DNA from: Halanaerobium sp.
GTDB taxonomy: Bacteria; Bacillota; Halanaerobiia; Halanaerobiales; Halanaerobiaceae
Assembly: GCA_003070825.1 (NCBI GenBank)
Contig: QBLP01000025.1
Coordinates: 1 to 18,601, forward strand
Length of the DNA stretch: 18,601 nt
Direction: 5' to 3'
Part shown: piece after piece, positions 8,257-14,212 of the stretch
Position numbering within the stretch: position 1 is the first letter of the stretch
How the letters are laid out: each line of letters starts with the position of its first letter
The notes under the pieces: model-generated
Database searches by the model: none
Told to the model about the DNA's origin: nothing
Seen by the model: the letters and a program-made list of their open reading frames with translations, nothing else
Position numbers and translations under genes: made by a program

Positions 8257-8285
8257 TTGACATTAGATGAGTATCTAATTATAAT
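8257..8285 (+). promoter_or_regulatory. Perfect sigma-A promoter of the ArsR-type gene
   Basis: TTGACA at 8257-8262 and TATAAT at 8280-8285 are separated by exactly 17 bases, a full consensus match. The whole spacer is taken up by the palindrome at 8263-8278, so a protein bound there would block RNA polymerase. The start codon follows about 35 bases downstream. Confidence 0.9.
8263..8278. promoter_or_regulatory. Operator palindrome 1, TTAGAT-N4-ATCTAA
   Basis: TTAGAT (8263-8268) and ATCTAA (8273-8278) form an inverted repeat with a GAGT spacer. It sits between the -35 and -10 boxes and is almost repeated upstream of the next gene, so it is the likely binding site of the ArsR-type protein encoded downstream (autorepression). 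Inference from position and repetition. Confidence 0.7.
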
Positions 8286-8319
8286 ATAGTTAGAAGTTAA
8301 TCAAAAGGAGATGTTTTTG

Positions 8320-9390
8320 ATGGGTTCGAAAAAATATCAGCTTGACAGATCAATAATTTATGAGTTTTTATTGAGTCTTTTTCGTCTGGAAAATGATGAA
8401 GGCATGAAACTTAAACAGCTTGACCTGGAGAAAGAAATTAAGTTGGAGAAGGAAATTGTTAACTGGGTCGAGGATAAACTTACAAAAATTCCAGAAACAA
8501 AAAGAAATTTAATCGCCAAATATTTCAATGAAGAAAGTTATTTTGGGCTCTGTCTTGTTTCCGAAATACCAGAGCTTGAACTGACAACTATTGAAGAATA
8601 TTTAGCATATCTAAAAACAAAAGAACCAGCAGATTTTATCAGGAGATTTACTCAGTCAGGCTACGGCCCCGCTCCTTCAGAAAATATTGATCTAAAAAAA
8701 GTTGAGAAGCTTATTAACAGCGAAAAAGAGGCTGCAAAATTTGTAAATGATAAGATTAATTTAGCCTCTGATCAAAAATGGAATTTACTTCAGTTCTATT
8801 TTAATCCGGAAACAATGAAGGAAGAATTTATCGGTCTGCTTGAATGGTATTATGAAGAGCTGTTTAAGGAAGATCAGGACTGGATAAGTGATAAATCAGC
8901 GAAGATTAACGATACTTATCAGGAAAATTTAAACCGCTATGGAGAAAAATATTTAAAAAACATCCTAGAAAAATTAATAGATGAACCATTAAGCGCAGAA
9001 GAAAACTATATTGCTTTTTCTTATTTTTACGAAACTTCTCTTTTAAACAGCAGCACCAAAAATGGAGGCAATTTTTATTTGATCGGATTTCGATTCCCGG
9101 AGATCTTTGCCGCCGATGAGGAAGGGATTTTGGGAAGTCTGGAAATATTCAAAGCCCTGGCAGATGAAACAAGGTTAAACATCATTTCCCTTCTGGGAGA
9201 GAAAACTATGTACGGTAATGAGATAGCTGAAAAATTAAATCTAACTAATGCTACTATCTCTCACCATGTCAGCAAATTATTGATGAACAACATTATTCAG
9301 GCCCACAAAGAAGATAATAAATTATATTTTCAATTAAACAAAAAAAATTTCAAAAAAACAATTTTAAAGTCTATTGACAATCTAATCTAA
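8320..9390 (+). CDS. ArsR-family transcriptional repressor with long N-terminal domain
   Basis: 356 residues from the ATG at 8320. An in-frame ATG at 8311 directly abuts AAAAGGAG and is too close to it, whereas 8320 is well spaced. The C-terminal 80 residues (about 275-350) are a winged helix of ArsR type: LEIFKALADETRLNIISLL, then the recognition region LTNATISHHVSKLLMNN, then the wing KEDNKLYFQLN. The preceding 270 or so residues are acidic and helical with no motif I recognise; this extended architecture is known in Firmicutes next to MFS-like transporters. No cysteine pair of the ArsR/SmtB metal type is visible in the winged helix, so the signal may be sensed by the N-terminal domain. It probably represses itself and the membrane gene downstream through the paired palindromes. 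Confidence 0.85.
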   Translation: MGSKKYQLDRSIIYEFLLSLFRLENDEGMKLKQLDLEKEIKLEKEIVNWVEDKLTKIPETKRNLIAKYFNEESYFGLCLVSEIPELELTTIEEYLAYLKTKEPADFIRRFTQSGYGPAPSENIDLKKVEKLINSEKEAAKFVNDKINLASDQKWNLLQFYFNPETMKEEFIGLLEWYYEELFKEDQDWISDKSAKINDTYQENLNRYGEKYLKNILEKLIDEPLSAEENYIAFSYFYETSLLNSSTKNGGNFYLIGFRFPEIFAADEEGILGSLEIFKALADETRLNIISLLGEKTMYGNEIAEKLNLTNATISHHVSKLLMNNIIQAHKEDNKLYFQLNKKNFKKTILKSIDNLI

Positions 9391-9406
9391 TTTTTTTAAA
9401 ACAATG

Positions 9407-9422
9407 TTAGATGAATGTCTAA
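9407..9422. promoter_or_regulatory. Operator palindrome 2, TTAGAT-N4-GTCTAA
   Basis: TTAGAT (9407-9412), spacer GAAT and GTCTAA (9417-9422) differ from operator 1 by one arm base and spacer changes. The similarity continues downstream: GTTAGAAGTTA is shared after both sites. The aligned -10 position reads TATCTA (9425-9430), a weak box, and no good -35 is visible. The spacer between the two genes may therefore hold a second, weaker repressor-controlled promoter. Confidence 0.6.
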
Positions 9423-9468
9423 AGTATCTAAGTTAGAAGTTAGTCTTAATTAAAAAGGAGGGTCCAAA

Positions 9469-10041
9469 ATGACTCTTAAGCAAAAAAATCTTAAACTCAG
9501 CCATTCCGGCCACTTTGTTCTTAATCTATGTATCTATTTCTTTATGAGTACTGTAATCTATTATCTTTTAAGCTCCAATATTAATCTAGCTAAACTATCT
9601 CTGATCTTAGCTTTATTTATTCTGAGCTTCATCTTTAGTGCCAGAAAATCTGAGATAATTATTCAGAAATTCAAACTAAAAAATACGCTTATATTTACTA
9701 AATCTACTCTGGCACTGATTACATTTACTGCAGCTCTGCTAATCTATAATAGTTTTACTTTGAATACAGCAGCTTTTTATCTGCTTGTTCTGAGTACTGC
9801 ACCTGTCTATGGAGTTTTAAACAGAGCTTACTGTAGTTATTATCAAAAATCTAAAAGACGAAATAATCACCAGAAAATTAAAGAAATAATCCTTCAGCAC
9901 AATTTAGAAAAATTATTAATTGTAATTCTGGCAGTTAGTATTGTTAATATAATTGAATTAAATACTATTCCCGTCATTCTTTCGATAACTGCAGTCTATT
10001 ATCTGCTCTCAGCCTATATCAATACCTTTCAGGAAATATAG
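9469..10041 (+). CDS. Six-helix membrane protein, half-size MFS-like
   Basis: 190 residues with six predicted transmembrane helices, at about 14-34, 39-58, 70-90, 97-120, 145-163 and 167-186, and a basic cytoplasmic loop KSKRRNNHQK (126-135). The arrangement resembles the N-terminal half of an MFS transporter of the kind often paired with long ArsR regulators. The usual C-terminal half is missing, and a clean terminator begins 37 bases after the stop, so the short form is not a window artefact. It could act as a homodimer, be a degenerate transporter, or belong to an unrelated family; no substrate motif is visible. The ATG follows AAGGAGG. It is probably controlled by the ArsR-type gene 78 bases upstream. 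Confidence 0.7.
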   Translation: MTLKQKNLKLSHSGHFVLNLCIYFFMSTVIYYLLSSNINLAKLSLILALFILSFIFSARKSEIIIQKFKLKNTLIFTKSTLALITFTAALLIYNSFTLNTAAFYLLVLSTAPVYGVLNRAYCSYYQKSKRRNNHQKIKEIILQHNLEKLLIVILAVSIVNIIELNTIPVILSITAVYYLLSAYINTFQEI

Positions 10042-10078
10042 ACTGAAAAATTATCAGGTAAAATTTAATTTAAAGAAT

Positions 10079-10115
10079 AAAATTCCGGTCAGGCTTTTAG
10101 CTGACCGGAATTTTT
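10079..10115 (+). terminator. Terminator after the membrane protein gene
   Basis: The arm AAAATTCCGGTCAG (10079-10092) pairs with CTGACCGGAATTTT (10101-10114) around an eight-base loop, ending in a short T-run. It ends the ArsR/membrane-protein transcript. Confidence 0.9.
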
Positions 10116-10149
10116 GTTTATCTATAACTTTGTGAAAATAATCTCCTGT

Positions 10150-10181
10150 ACCAGGTTCAAAACGGCTGTTTTGAACCTGGT
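10150..10181. repeat. Interspersed palindromic repeat, copy 2
   Basis: ACCAGGTTCAAAAC (10150-10163) is the exact reverse complement of 10168-10181, with loop GGCT. Compared with copy 1 the arm reads GGTTC instead of GGTCC, and the other arm carries the matching change, so the stem stays perfect. It lies eight bases beyond the stop of the minus-strand ABC ATPase gene. Confidence 0.9.
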
Positions 10182-10189
10182 TTAAATAA

Positions 10190-11227
10190 TTATGCACTTT
10201 TTATTTCTGCAAGTTCCTCACTTATTCTTGATAAATTTTTGCCATAACGCAGATCATCTCTTAAATCAGTCAGAACCTTATCCAAAACCTTCAATTCCTG
10301 CATTAATTCCTTTTCTTCTGCAGTTGTATCGATAATATCTTTGATTCCACCATTATTAATGATAATTCTTTTATCGCCCATTAAAGCCAGAATTGGATCA
10401 TGGGTGGCCATCAGCACAATTTTTTCCTCTCCCACCAGTAGCTCCAGCGCTTTTTCGCGGTCTATACCGGCATTTTCAATCTCATCAATCAAAATAATTG
10501 GAGAAGAACTTAAAATTGCAGTATCTGCAATCATCAGGGCCCGCGACTGCCCTCCACTTAAACTGGTAATCTGAGCCTCGCGGCCAAACTGTTCTCCAGC
10601 CAGTTGATTGGCCTCTCTAAAAATTCTTTCCACAACGTCTGCCTGATTATCAATTAAGCGGCTCTCTGCATGCAGATTCAAAAATTCGATTACCGACAGA
10701 TCCATGACAAAATTCATATTCTGTGAGAGCTGAGCCACCAGTTTTTTACCGCCGGTAAAGCGCCACTTTTTATCAGGCACTTCATCATTGATTAGAATTT
10801 GCCTTTCGGTCGGAGTATCCCCCTGAGCAGTCCATTCTATATCTGCCAGCAGTCTACTTTTCCCGGAGCCGGTAGGACCAACAATCGAGATTATCTCTCC
10901 ACTGTGAATATCCAGCTTCTCATAATTTTCTTTTTCGCCATCTTTGTTATTCCCGGCCAGAATGGAAAGTTTAGCGACAATCGAATCATTTTCACCCAGA
11001 AATTCCTGCATATTTCTGATGTGCGAAGATAGACTCTCGGCAAACTGGTCCAGATCAAATACCACATCTTCCATTTCTTCAATGGTTAATTCTGAAAAAA
11101 TTTCCTTTAAAGTTTTTTCCTGATCATCAACAGCCAGCTTCTGATCTTCAAAAAAACTCTCTGTATAGGGGTATTCTTCTATAATTTCCTTGATGCTTGA
11201 ATTCTTTAATTTATCTTTACTGATCAT
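10190..11227 (-). CDS. Stand-alone ABC ATPase with DUF1858/ScdA_N-like N-terminus
   Basis: 345 residues, no membrane segment. Complete ABC motifs: Walker A GPTGSGKS (117-124), Q-loop region AQLSQN (165-170), signature LSGGQS (223-228), Walker B IILIDE (244-249) and H-loop ATHD with H276. The first 75 residues are a separate helical module (IKEIIEEYPYTESFFEDQKL at 12-31) resembling DUF1858 or the ScdA N-terminus, but with no cysteine. Residues 295-345 form an extra charged, probably coiled C-terminal helix. No permease is encoded in the operon, so it may power a conformational change in a soluble complex. Its ATG overlaps the TAA of the GTPase gene by one base (TAATG), so translation is coupled. 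Enzyme class certain, role unknown. Confidence 0.9.
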   Translation of the reverse strand: MISKDKLKNSSIKEIIEEYPYTESFFEDQKLAVDDQEKTLKEIFSELTIEEMEDVVFDLDQFAESLSSHIRNMQEFLGENDSIVAKLSILAGNNKDGEKENYEKLDIHSGEIISIVGPTGSGKSRLLADIEWTAQGDTPTERQILINDEVPDKKWRFTGGKKLVAQLSQNMNFVMDLSVIEFLNLHAESRLIDNQADVVERIFREANQLAGEQFGREAQITSLSGGQSRALMIADTAILSSSPIILIDEIENAGIDREKALELLVGEEKIVLMATHDPILALMGDKRIIINNGGIKDIIDTTAEEKELMQELKVLDKVLTDLRDDLRYGKNLSRISEELAEIKSA

Positions 11228-11922
11228 TATTCATCACCCAGTTCTATTTTTCTGACATTACCCAGCTGATGTTCTTCTCCAATTCTTGTTTCACCAAGAC
11301 AGTAAGAACACATAGCAGAAGGCATAGAAAATCTTAGTTTTTTACCGGTTACAGTGTCGATATGGTCTTCTTGATCATAGAGCAGAGTTGAAAATTCAAA
11401 AGCTCCCTGACCGGTTAAACCATTAACATTCATTACCATTGCATCAGGATTAACTGTGCTCACCCGGGAGGCAAAAACTTCTCTTTCCGCCTGAGAAACA
11501 ATATCTCCTTTAGTAATTACCACTATATCTGCAGTTTTCAGCATTGGACCAATTTTTTTCGGGGTGTTAATTCCACTTAAATTATCAATCACACAAATTG
11601 CCTTAATATCTTTGATATAGGGGGAACAGCGGTTGCATAAACCGGCACTTTCTGTAATCAAAAGATCTAAATCCCTTTCTCTACCCCACTGCACAACTTC
11701 TTCGATATTGCTGACAAAATAATGGTCAGGACAGAGGGAACCGGATAAACCCTTTTTGACCGGCACGCCTGCCTTACGGTAGAGTTCATCATCATCAGTA
11801 TATAAACAGTCAAACTTAACCACACCAACTTTTAATCCCTGCTGCTGAATTGCTTCTATTGTTTTTAAAATTACAGCAGTTTTACCGGAGGAAGGTGGTC
11901 CTGAAAAAGTTACTAGATTCAT
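11227..11922 (-). CDS. UreG/HypB/CobW-type P-loop GTPase with cysteine motifs
   Basis: 231 residues, soluble. P-loop GPPSSGKT (8-15), second acidic strand LLITESAG (87-94), base-recognition motif TKGD (137-140). These match the SIMIBI metallochaperone GTPases (UreG, HypB, CobW). GLSGSLCPDH (58-67) resembles the TGG-CPH metal site of UreG, and there are two CxxC pairs, LCNRC (C96, C99) and MCSYC (C205, C208), before GETRIGEEHQLGNVRK. Family knowledge therefore suggests GTP-driven delivery of a metal or Fe-S unit; the metal is not known. The ATG at 11922 overlaps the stop of the upstream gene (ATGA), with the site GGAGGTGG inside that gene. It is the middle gene of a coupled operon. Confidence 0.85.
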   Translation of the reverse strand: MNLVTFSGPPSSGKTAVILKTIEAIQQQGLKVGVVKFDCLYTDDDELYRKAGVPVKKGLSGSLCPDHYFVSNIEEVVQWGRERDLDLLITESAGLCNRCSPYIKDIKAICVIDNLSGINTPKKIGPMLKTADIVVITKGDIVSQAEREVFASRVSTVNPDAMVMNVNGLTGQGAFEFSTLLYDQEDHIDTVTGKKLRFSMPSAMCSYCLGETRIGEEHQLGNVRKIELGDE

Positions 11923-13127
11923 ACTGAAGCCACCTCCACAGCTTTGTTAAATTCTGCTTCCAGGTCTCTTAATAATTCACCTGGATTTTCTCCTCTTAAG
12001 AAATCCCAGCCCGGCCACATAAACTGAGCCTTTTCGGGCAGTCCATTATCTACTTCCGGCAGCACACTCGGGAATAATCCCTGTTCAGCCAGAATCTTAC
12101 CCATTTTTTCTGAAGCCATTAAATCAATTAAAGGCTTCATTTTTTCATTTTTCTCTTTTTTAGTCAGCATAAAGATTGGTGAAACAATTGCTCCATCTTC
12201 AGGCCAGACAAATTCCATGTGGGGGAAGCGCTTGGCCATTCTGGTAAAGAAATAAGGCATGATTGTGATTGCCGGCTGATCATCAGCTTTGCGTCCACCC
12301 TCTTTAACCATCTGAGATGGGTGAAGTGCTTTTTTCATTGAGCGGCCGAGCTTTTGAACTCCTTCTCTGCCGTAGACTTTATAAATATTTAATAAAATTG
12401 CATTAAAGAGGTCAAAGTCGCTGACCGGAAGACTGACACTATTAGCAAATTCTTCGCTTAAAATTTCTTCCCAGCTTCTGGGGACCTCTCTCCCGTCCAG
12501 TTCTTCTTTGTTTACCAGGAAAACTGCCGGGACAATACTTAAAACTGAGTAATCTCCCTCAGGATCTAATAGATCAACTCCTGCTTCAGTGAAATCACTG
12601 TTTAATTCTTTGATTCCAGTAGCGTCTTTAAAAACATCTTGGCGGCGGAAGCGGTCCATTAAATCCTTATCAAAGAAAAGATCAAAACCGGCAGAAATAA
12701 AGATATCCGAAAGTTCAGTCGGGGATGTTATCTGATCAAAACCATCCTGCAGCCACTCCAGTCCCTGAGAAGCTGATTTAAGATCAAGTTCAACCTCATA
12801 ATCAAGTTCGGAGCTTATTTTTTCTAACTCCTCAGTCATCGGAATCTTCACCGGACAGGGTAAGGAACCAGATACTTTAATTTTAGCTCCACCTGTTTTT
12901 TGAGTCGAATTTTTTTCTATTTCTGCTTCCATCAGCTCTACCAGCTTTTCCAGATCCAGATTTTTAAGTCCTGCAGCCTGCTTTAAAGTAATCTGTTTAC
13001 CAAAACTCTTTCTTTTTGCTTCATCATCTAATTGATTAAAACCTTTATTAACCAGTACCGAAATAACTGCTGGATATTCCTCAGTTATCTCAAATAAATT
13101 TTTATTAACATCAATTTTTATTTCCAT
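11919..13127 (-). CDS. Cytoplasmic solute-binding-like protein with DUF1858-like N-terminus
   Basis: 402 residues from the ATG at 13127, preceded by AAAGGAG (13138-13144). The open frame continues upstream to 13247, but that part is translated palindromic repeat and is rejected. Residues 1-72 form a DUF1858-like module (LFEITEEYPAVISVLVNKGF, then FGKQITLKQAAGL), without the cysteines often found in that domain. Residues 82-400 look like a type 2 periplasmic binding fold, as in iron- or polyamine-binding proteins (WLQDGF, DLFFDKDLMDRFR, VPRSWEEIL, AIVSPIFMLTKK). SLPCPVKIP (88-96) has the only conspicuous cysteine. No signal peptide or lipobox is present, so it should stay in the cytoplasm, unlike ordinary binding proteins. 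First gene of the operon with the GTPase and ABC ATPase. Confidence 0.82.
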   Translation of the reverse strand: MEIKIDVNKNLFEITEEYPAVISVLVNKGFNQLDDEAKRKSFGKQITLKQAAGLKNLDLEKLVELMEAEIEKNSTQKTGGAKIKVSGSLPCPVKIPMTEELEKISSELDYEVELDLKSASQGLEWLQDGFDQITSPTELSDIFISAGFDLFFDKDLMDRFRRQDVFKDATGIKELNSDFTEAGVDLLDPEGDYSVLSIVPAVFLVNKEELDGREVPRSWEEILSEEFANSVSLPVSDFDLFNAILLNIYKVYGREGVQKLGRSMKKALHPSQMVKEGGRKADDQPAITIMPYFFTRMAKRFPHMEFVWPEDGAIVSPIFMLTKKEKNEKMKPLIDLMASEKMGKILAEQGLFPSVLPEVDNGLPEKAQFMWPGWDFLRGENPGELLRDLEAEFNKAVEVASV

Positions 13128-13156
13128 TTTAAAAAACACTCCTTTAAATTTATGGT

Positions 13157-13188
13157 ACCAGGTCCAAATGGGTCCATTTGGACCTGGT
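13157..13188. repeat. Interspersed palindromic repeat, copy 3
   Basis: ACCAGGTCCAAATG (13157-13170) is the exact reverse complement of 13175-13188, with loop GGTC. It differs from copies 1 and 2 at the inner two stem positions, changed on both arms. It lies 13 bases upstream of the ribosome binding site of the minus-strand operon, so it may fold in that mRNA leader. Confidence 0.9.
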
Positions 13189-13199
13189 TTAATTAAGCT

Positions 13200-13215
13200 C
13201 ATTTGGACCAGGTTC
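13200..13215. repeat. Partial copy of the palindromic repeat arm
   Basis: CATTTGGACCAGGTTC matches the right arm of copy 3 except for one base (A for T at the ACCAGG position). It has no complementary partner arm. A shorter fragment, TTTGGACAA, follows at about 13231. Confidence 0.6.
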
Positions 13216-13245
13216 ATTTGTATAACTTTATTTGGACAATTATTC

Positions 13246-13273
13246 ACTATTTAAAGTTTAGCATTTTACTCAA
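13246..13273 (-). promoter_or_regulatory. Candidate promoter of the binding-protein/GTPase/ATPase operon
   Basis: On the minus strand, TTGAGT (13273-13268) and AATAGT (13251-13246) are 16 bases apart, each matching four of six consensus positions. Such a weak promoter would suit an activator bound just upstream at 13283-13296. Tentative. Confidence 0.35.
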
Positions 13274-13282
13274 CTTTGTTCT

Positions 13283-13296
13283 GTGACCTGTGTCAC
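13283..13296. promoter_or_regulatory. CRP/HcpR-like palindrome GTGAC-N4-GTCAC
   Basis: GTGAC (13283-13287) and GTCAC (13292-13296) form a perfect inverted repeat with spacer CTGT, equal to TGTGA-N6-TCAC of the Crp/Fnr family. Its centre is about 50 bases upstream of the start predicted for the candidate minus-strand promoter, an activator-like position. A Crp/Fnr-type gene is encoded divergently next to it. Confidence 0.6.
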
Positions 13297-13298
13297 CC

Positions 13299-13318
13299 AG
13301 CTAAAACTTTTTTTAGCT
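13299..13318. repeat. Short perfect hairpin next to the CRP-like site
   Basis: AGCTAAAA (13299-13306) pairs with TTTTAGCT (13311-13318) around CTTT. It may be an operator, or a weak terminator remnant since T-rich sequence follows on the plus strand. Role not assignable. Confidence 0.4.
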
Positions 13319-13326
13319 TTCTTTAT

Positions 13327-13348
13327 TTGTTATAATAATTGATAACAA
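13327..13348. promoter_or_regulatory. Inverted repeat TTGTTAT-N8-ATAACAA
   Basis: Seven-base arms at 13327-13333 and 13342-13348 are perfect reverse complements across eight bases. It lies between the two divergent transcription units and could be a second regulator site. Because the region is AT-rich, chance cannot be excluded. Confidence 0.35.
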
Positions 13349-13459
13349 TAACATTTTAATTATATCAGTCTCAATATAATTTTTCTGCGTTTTATCTCAC
13401 AAAAATCAAGGTTTTTTTATTATTTAGCAGAGAAATTTGATTAATGTTGAGCAAATTAC

Positions 13460-13488
13460 TTGCTTTTATAAAAATTATTGCTTATTAT
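13460..13488 (+). promoter_or_regulatory. Promoter of the Crp/Fnr remnant
   Basis: TTGCTT (13460-13465) and TATTAT (13483-13488) are 17 bases apart, four and five matches to consensus. The ribosome-binding-like AGAGGTGG follows at 13508-13515, so the remnant still has normal-looking expression signals. Confidence 0.6.
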
Positions 13489-13522
13489 AGAATATATAGA
13501 ATAAATAAGAGGTGGTAATAAT

Positions 13523-13984
13523 ATTTTTAGTGACCATGATATAATTGCAGAAATAGTTGCCTTTGATAAAGGTAATTATCCGGCTTCTGCTGTAACAATG
13601 ACTGATACTGAAGCTATTGTCTTTGATCAGTCTGAATTAGAAAATCTAATTTTAAAACATCCTTCAATTGGAGTTAAACTGCTGAGAGAAATGAGCGGAC
13701 GCCTGCGCCGGGCCCAGCAGAATGTAAGAGACCTGGCTTTAAAAGACAGCTCTGCCAGAGTTGCCGGCCTGCTAATATTTCTGGCTGAAAAATATGGCAA
13801 GAAGAAAAAGGATAAAATTGTTTTAGATATTTCTCTAACCCAGCAGGAATTAGCCAGTATGATTGGCAGCAGTCGAGAAACTGTATCCCGGGTTCTGGGA
13901 CAGTTCGAAAGTGAGGATCTGATTAAAACCTCCCGCAAAAAAATTATTATCTATAAATTAGATAAAATTAAAGCTTACACTTAA
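13523..13984 (+). pseudogene. N-terminally truncated Crp/Fnr-family regulator
   Basis: The frame is open from 13505 to 13984 but has no ATG, GTG or TTG before the ATG at 13598. It encodes the end of a cyclic-nucleotide-type sensor domain (DIIAEIVAFDKGNYPASAV), the dimer helix (LLREMSGRLRRAQQN) and an intact helix-turn-helix (LTQQELASMIGSSRETVSRV). About 70 N-terminal residues of a normal 225-residue Crp/Fnr protein are missing. Two readings are possible. It may be a deletion pseudogene. Or it may be a short regulator made from a rare ATT start at 13523, which lies seven bases after AGAGGTGG and downstream of a good promoter. Starting at 13598 would cut the sensor domain further and has no ribosome binding site. 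It may once have controlled the divergent operon. Start unresolved; family firm. Confidence 0.75.
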
Positions 13985-14020
13985 AGGCAGCTTAATTAAT
14001 TTTTTTGTTAGCTGTTTTAC

Positions 14021-14048
14021 TTGCAAGAATCAAATAAATTTATATAAT
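14021..14048 (+). promoter_or_regulatory. Promoter of the 28-residue peptide gene
   Basis: TTGCAA (14021-14026) and TATAAT (14043-14048) are 16 bases apart. The transcript would start near 14055 and reach the AAGGGAGG site before the ATG at 14104. Confidence 0.7.
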
Positions 14049-14103
14049 AGTCTCAACAACCTTTTATAAGCCTATAAGAATATAAGAAAGGGAGGTTGAT
14101 ATA

Positions 14104-14190
14104 ATGAGAGATTTTCTAATATCAGCTGTAATGGTGGGGATAGTAATGATTCCACAATTAGCTGAATTGTATTTTTCTAAAAACAACTAA
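14104..14190 (+). CDS. Small hydrophobic peptide, 28 residues
   Basis: A short reading frame beginning MRDFLISAVMVGIVMI and ending in FSKNN. Residues 4-17 are hydrophobic enough for a single membrane helix, with a charged start and a polar tail. It has everything expected of a real gene: a near-consensus promoter at 14021-14048, the strong site AAGGGAGG eight bases from the ATG, and a terminator 23 bases after the stop. I do not recognise the family and no function can be assigned; small membrane peptides often modulate a membrane complex. It is encoded after the Crp/Fnr remnant and is convergent with ppa. The main doubt is whether the transcript is instead a regulatory RNA. Confidence 0.7.
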   Translation: MRDFLISAVMVGIVMIPQLAELYFSKNN

Positions 14191-14212
14191 GAAATAAACT
14201 AATACAGAATTT

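Larger units (their letters stand above)
13128..13504. other. Regulatory intergenic region, about 380 bases
   Basis: No coding sequence is supported here. It holds, from left to right, the ribosome binding site and leader of the minus-strand operon, palindromic repeat copy 3 with a partial copy, a candidate minus-strand promoter, a CRP-like palindrome, two more inverted repeats and the plus-strand promoter of the Crp/Fnr remnant. All three frames of the plus strand contain many stops, and I find no trace of the missing Crp N-terminus in them. Confidence 0.7.

Noticed and set aside
9460..9471. GGTCCAAAATG near the half-MFS start, resembling the repeat arm
   Set aside because: No complementary arm is nearby; it is a ribosome binding site followed by the start codon, and the likeness is chance.
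10341..11082. Three short open frames (two plus-strand, one minus-strand in another frame)
   Set aside because: All are inside the ABC ATPase gene, whose motifs show which frame is coding.
13128..13247. Upstream extension of the binding-protein frame (40 extra residues)
   Set aside because: It translates the palindromic repeat and leader; a proper ribosome binding site AAAGGAG and ATG exist at 13138-13144 and 13127.
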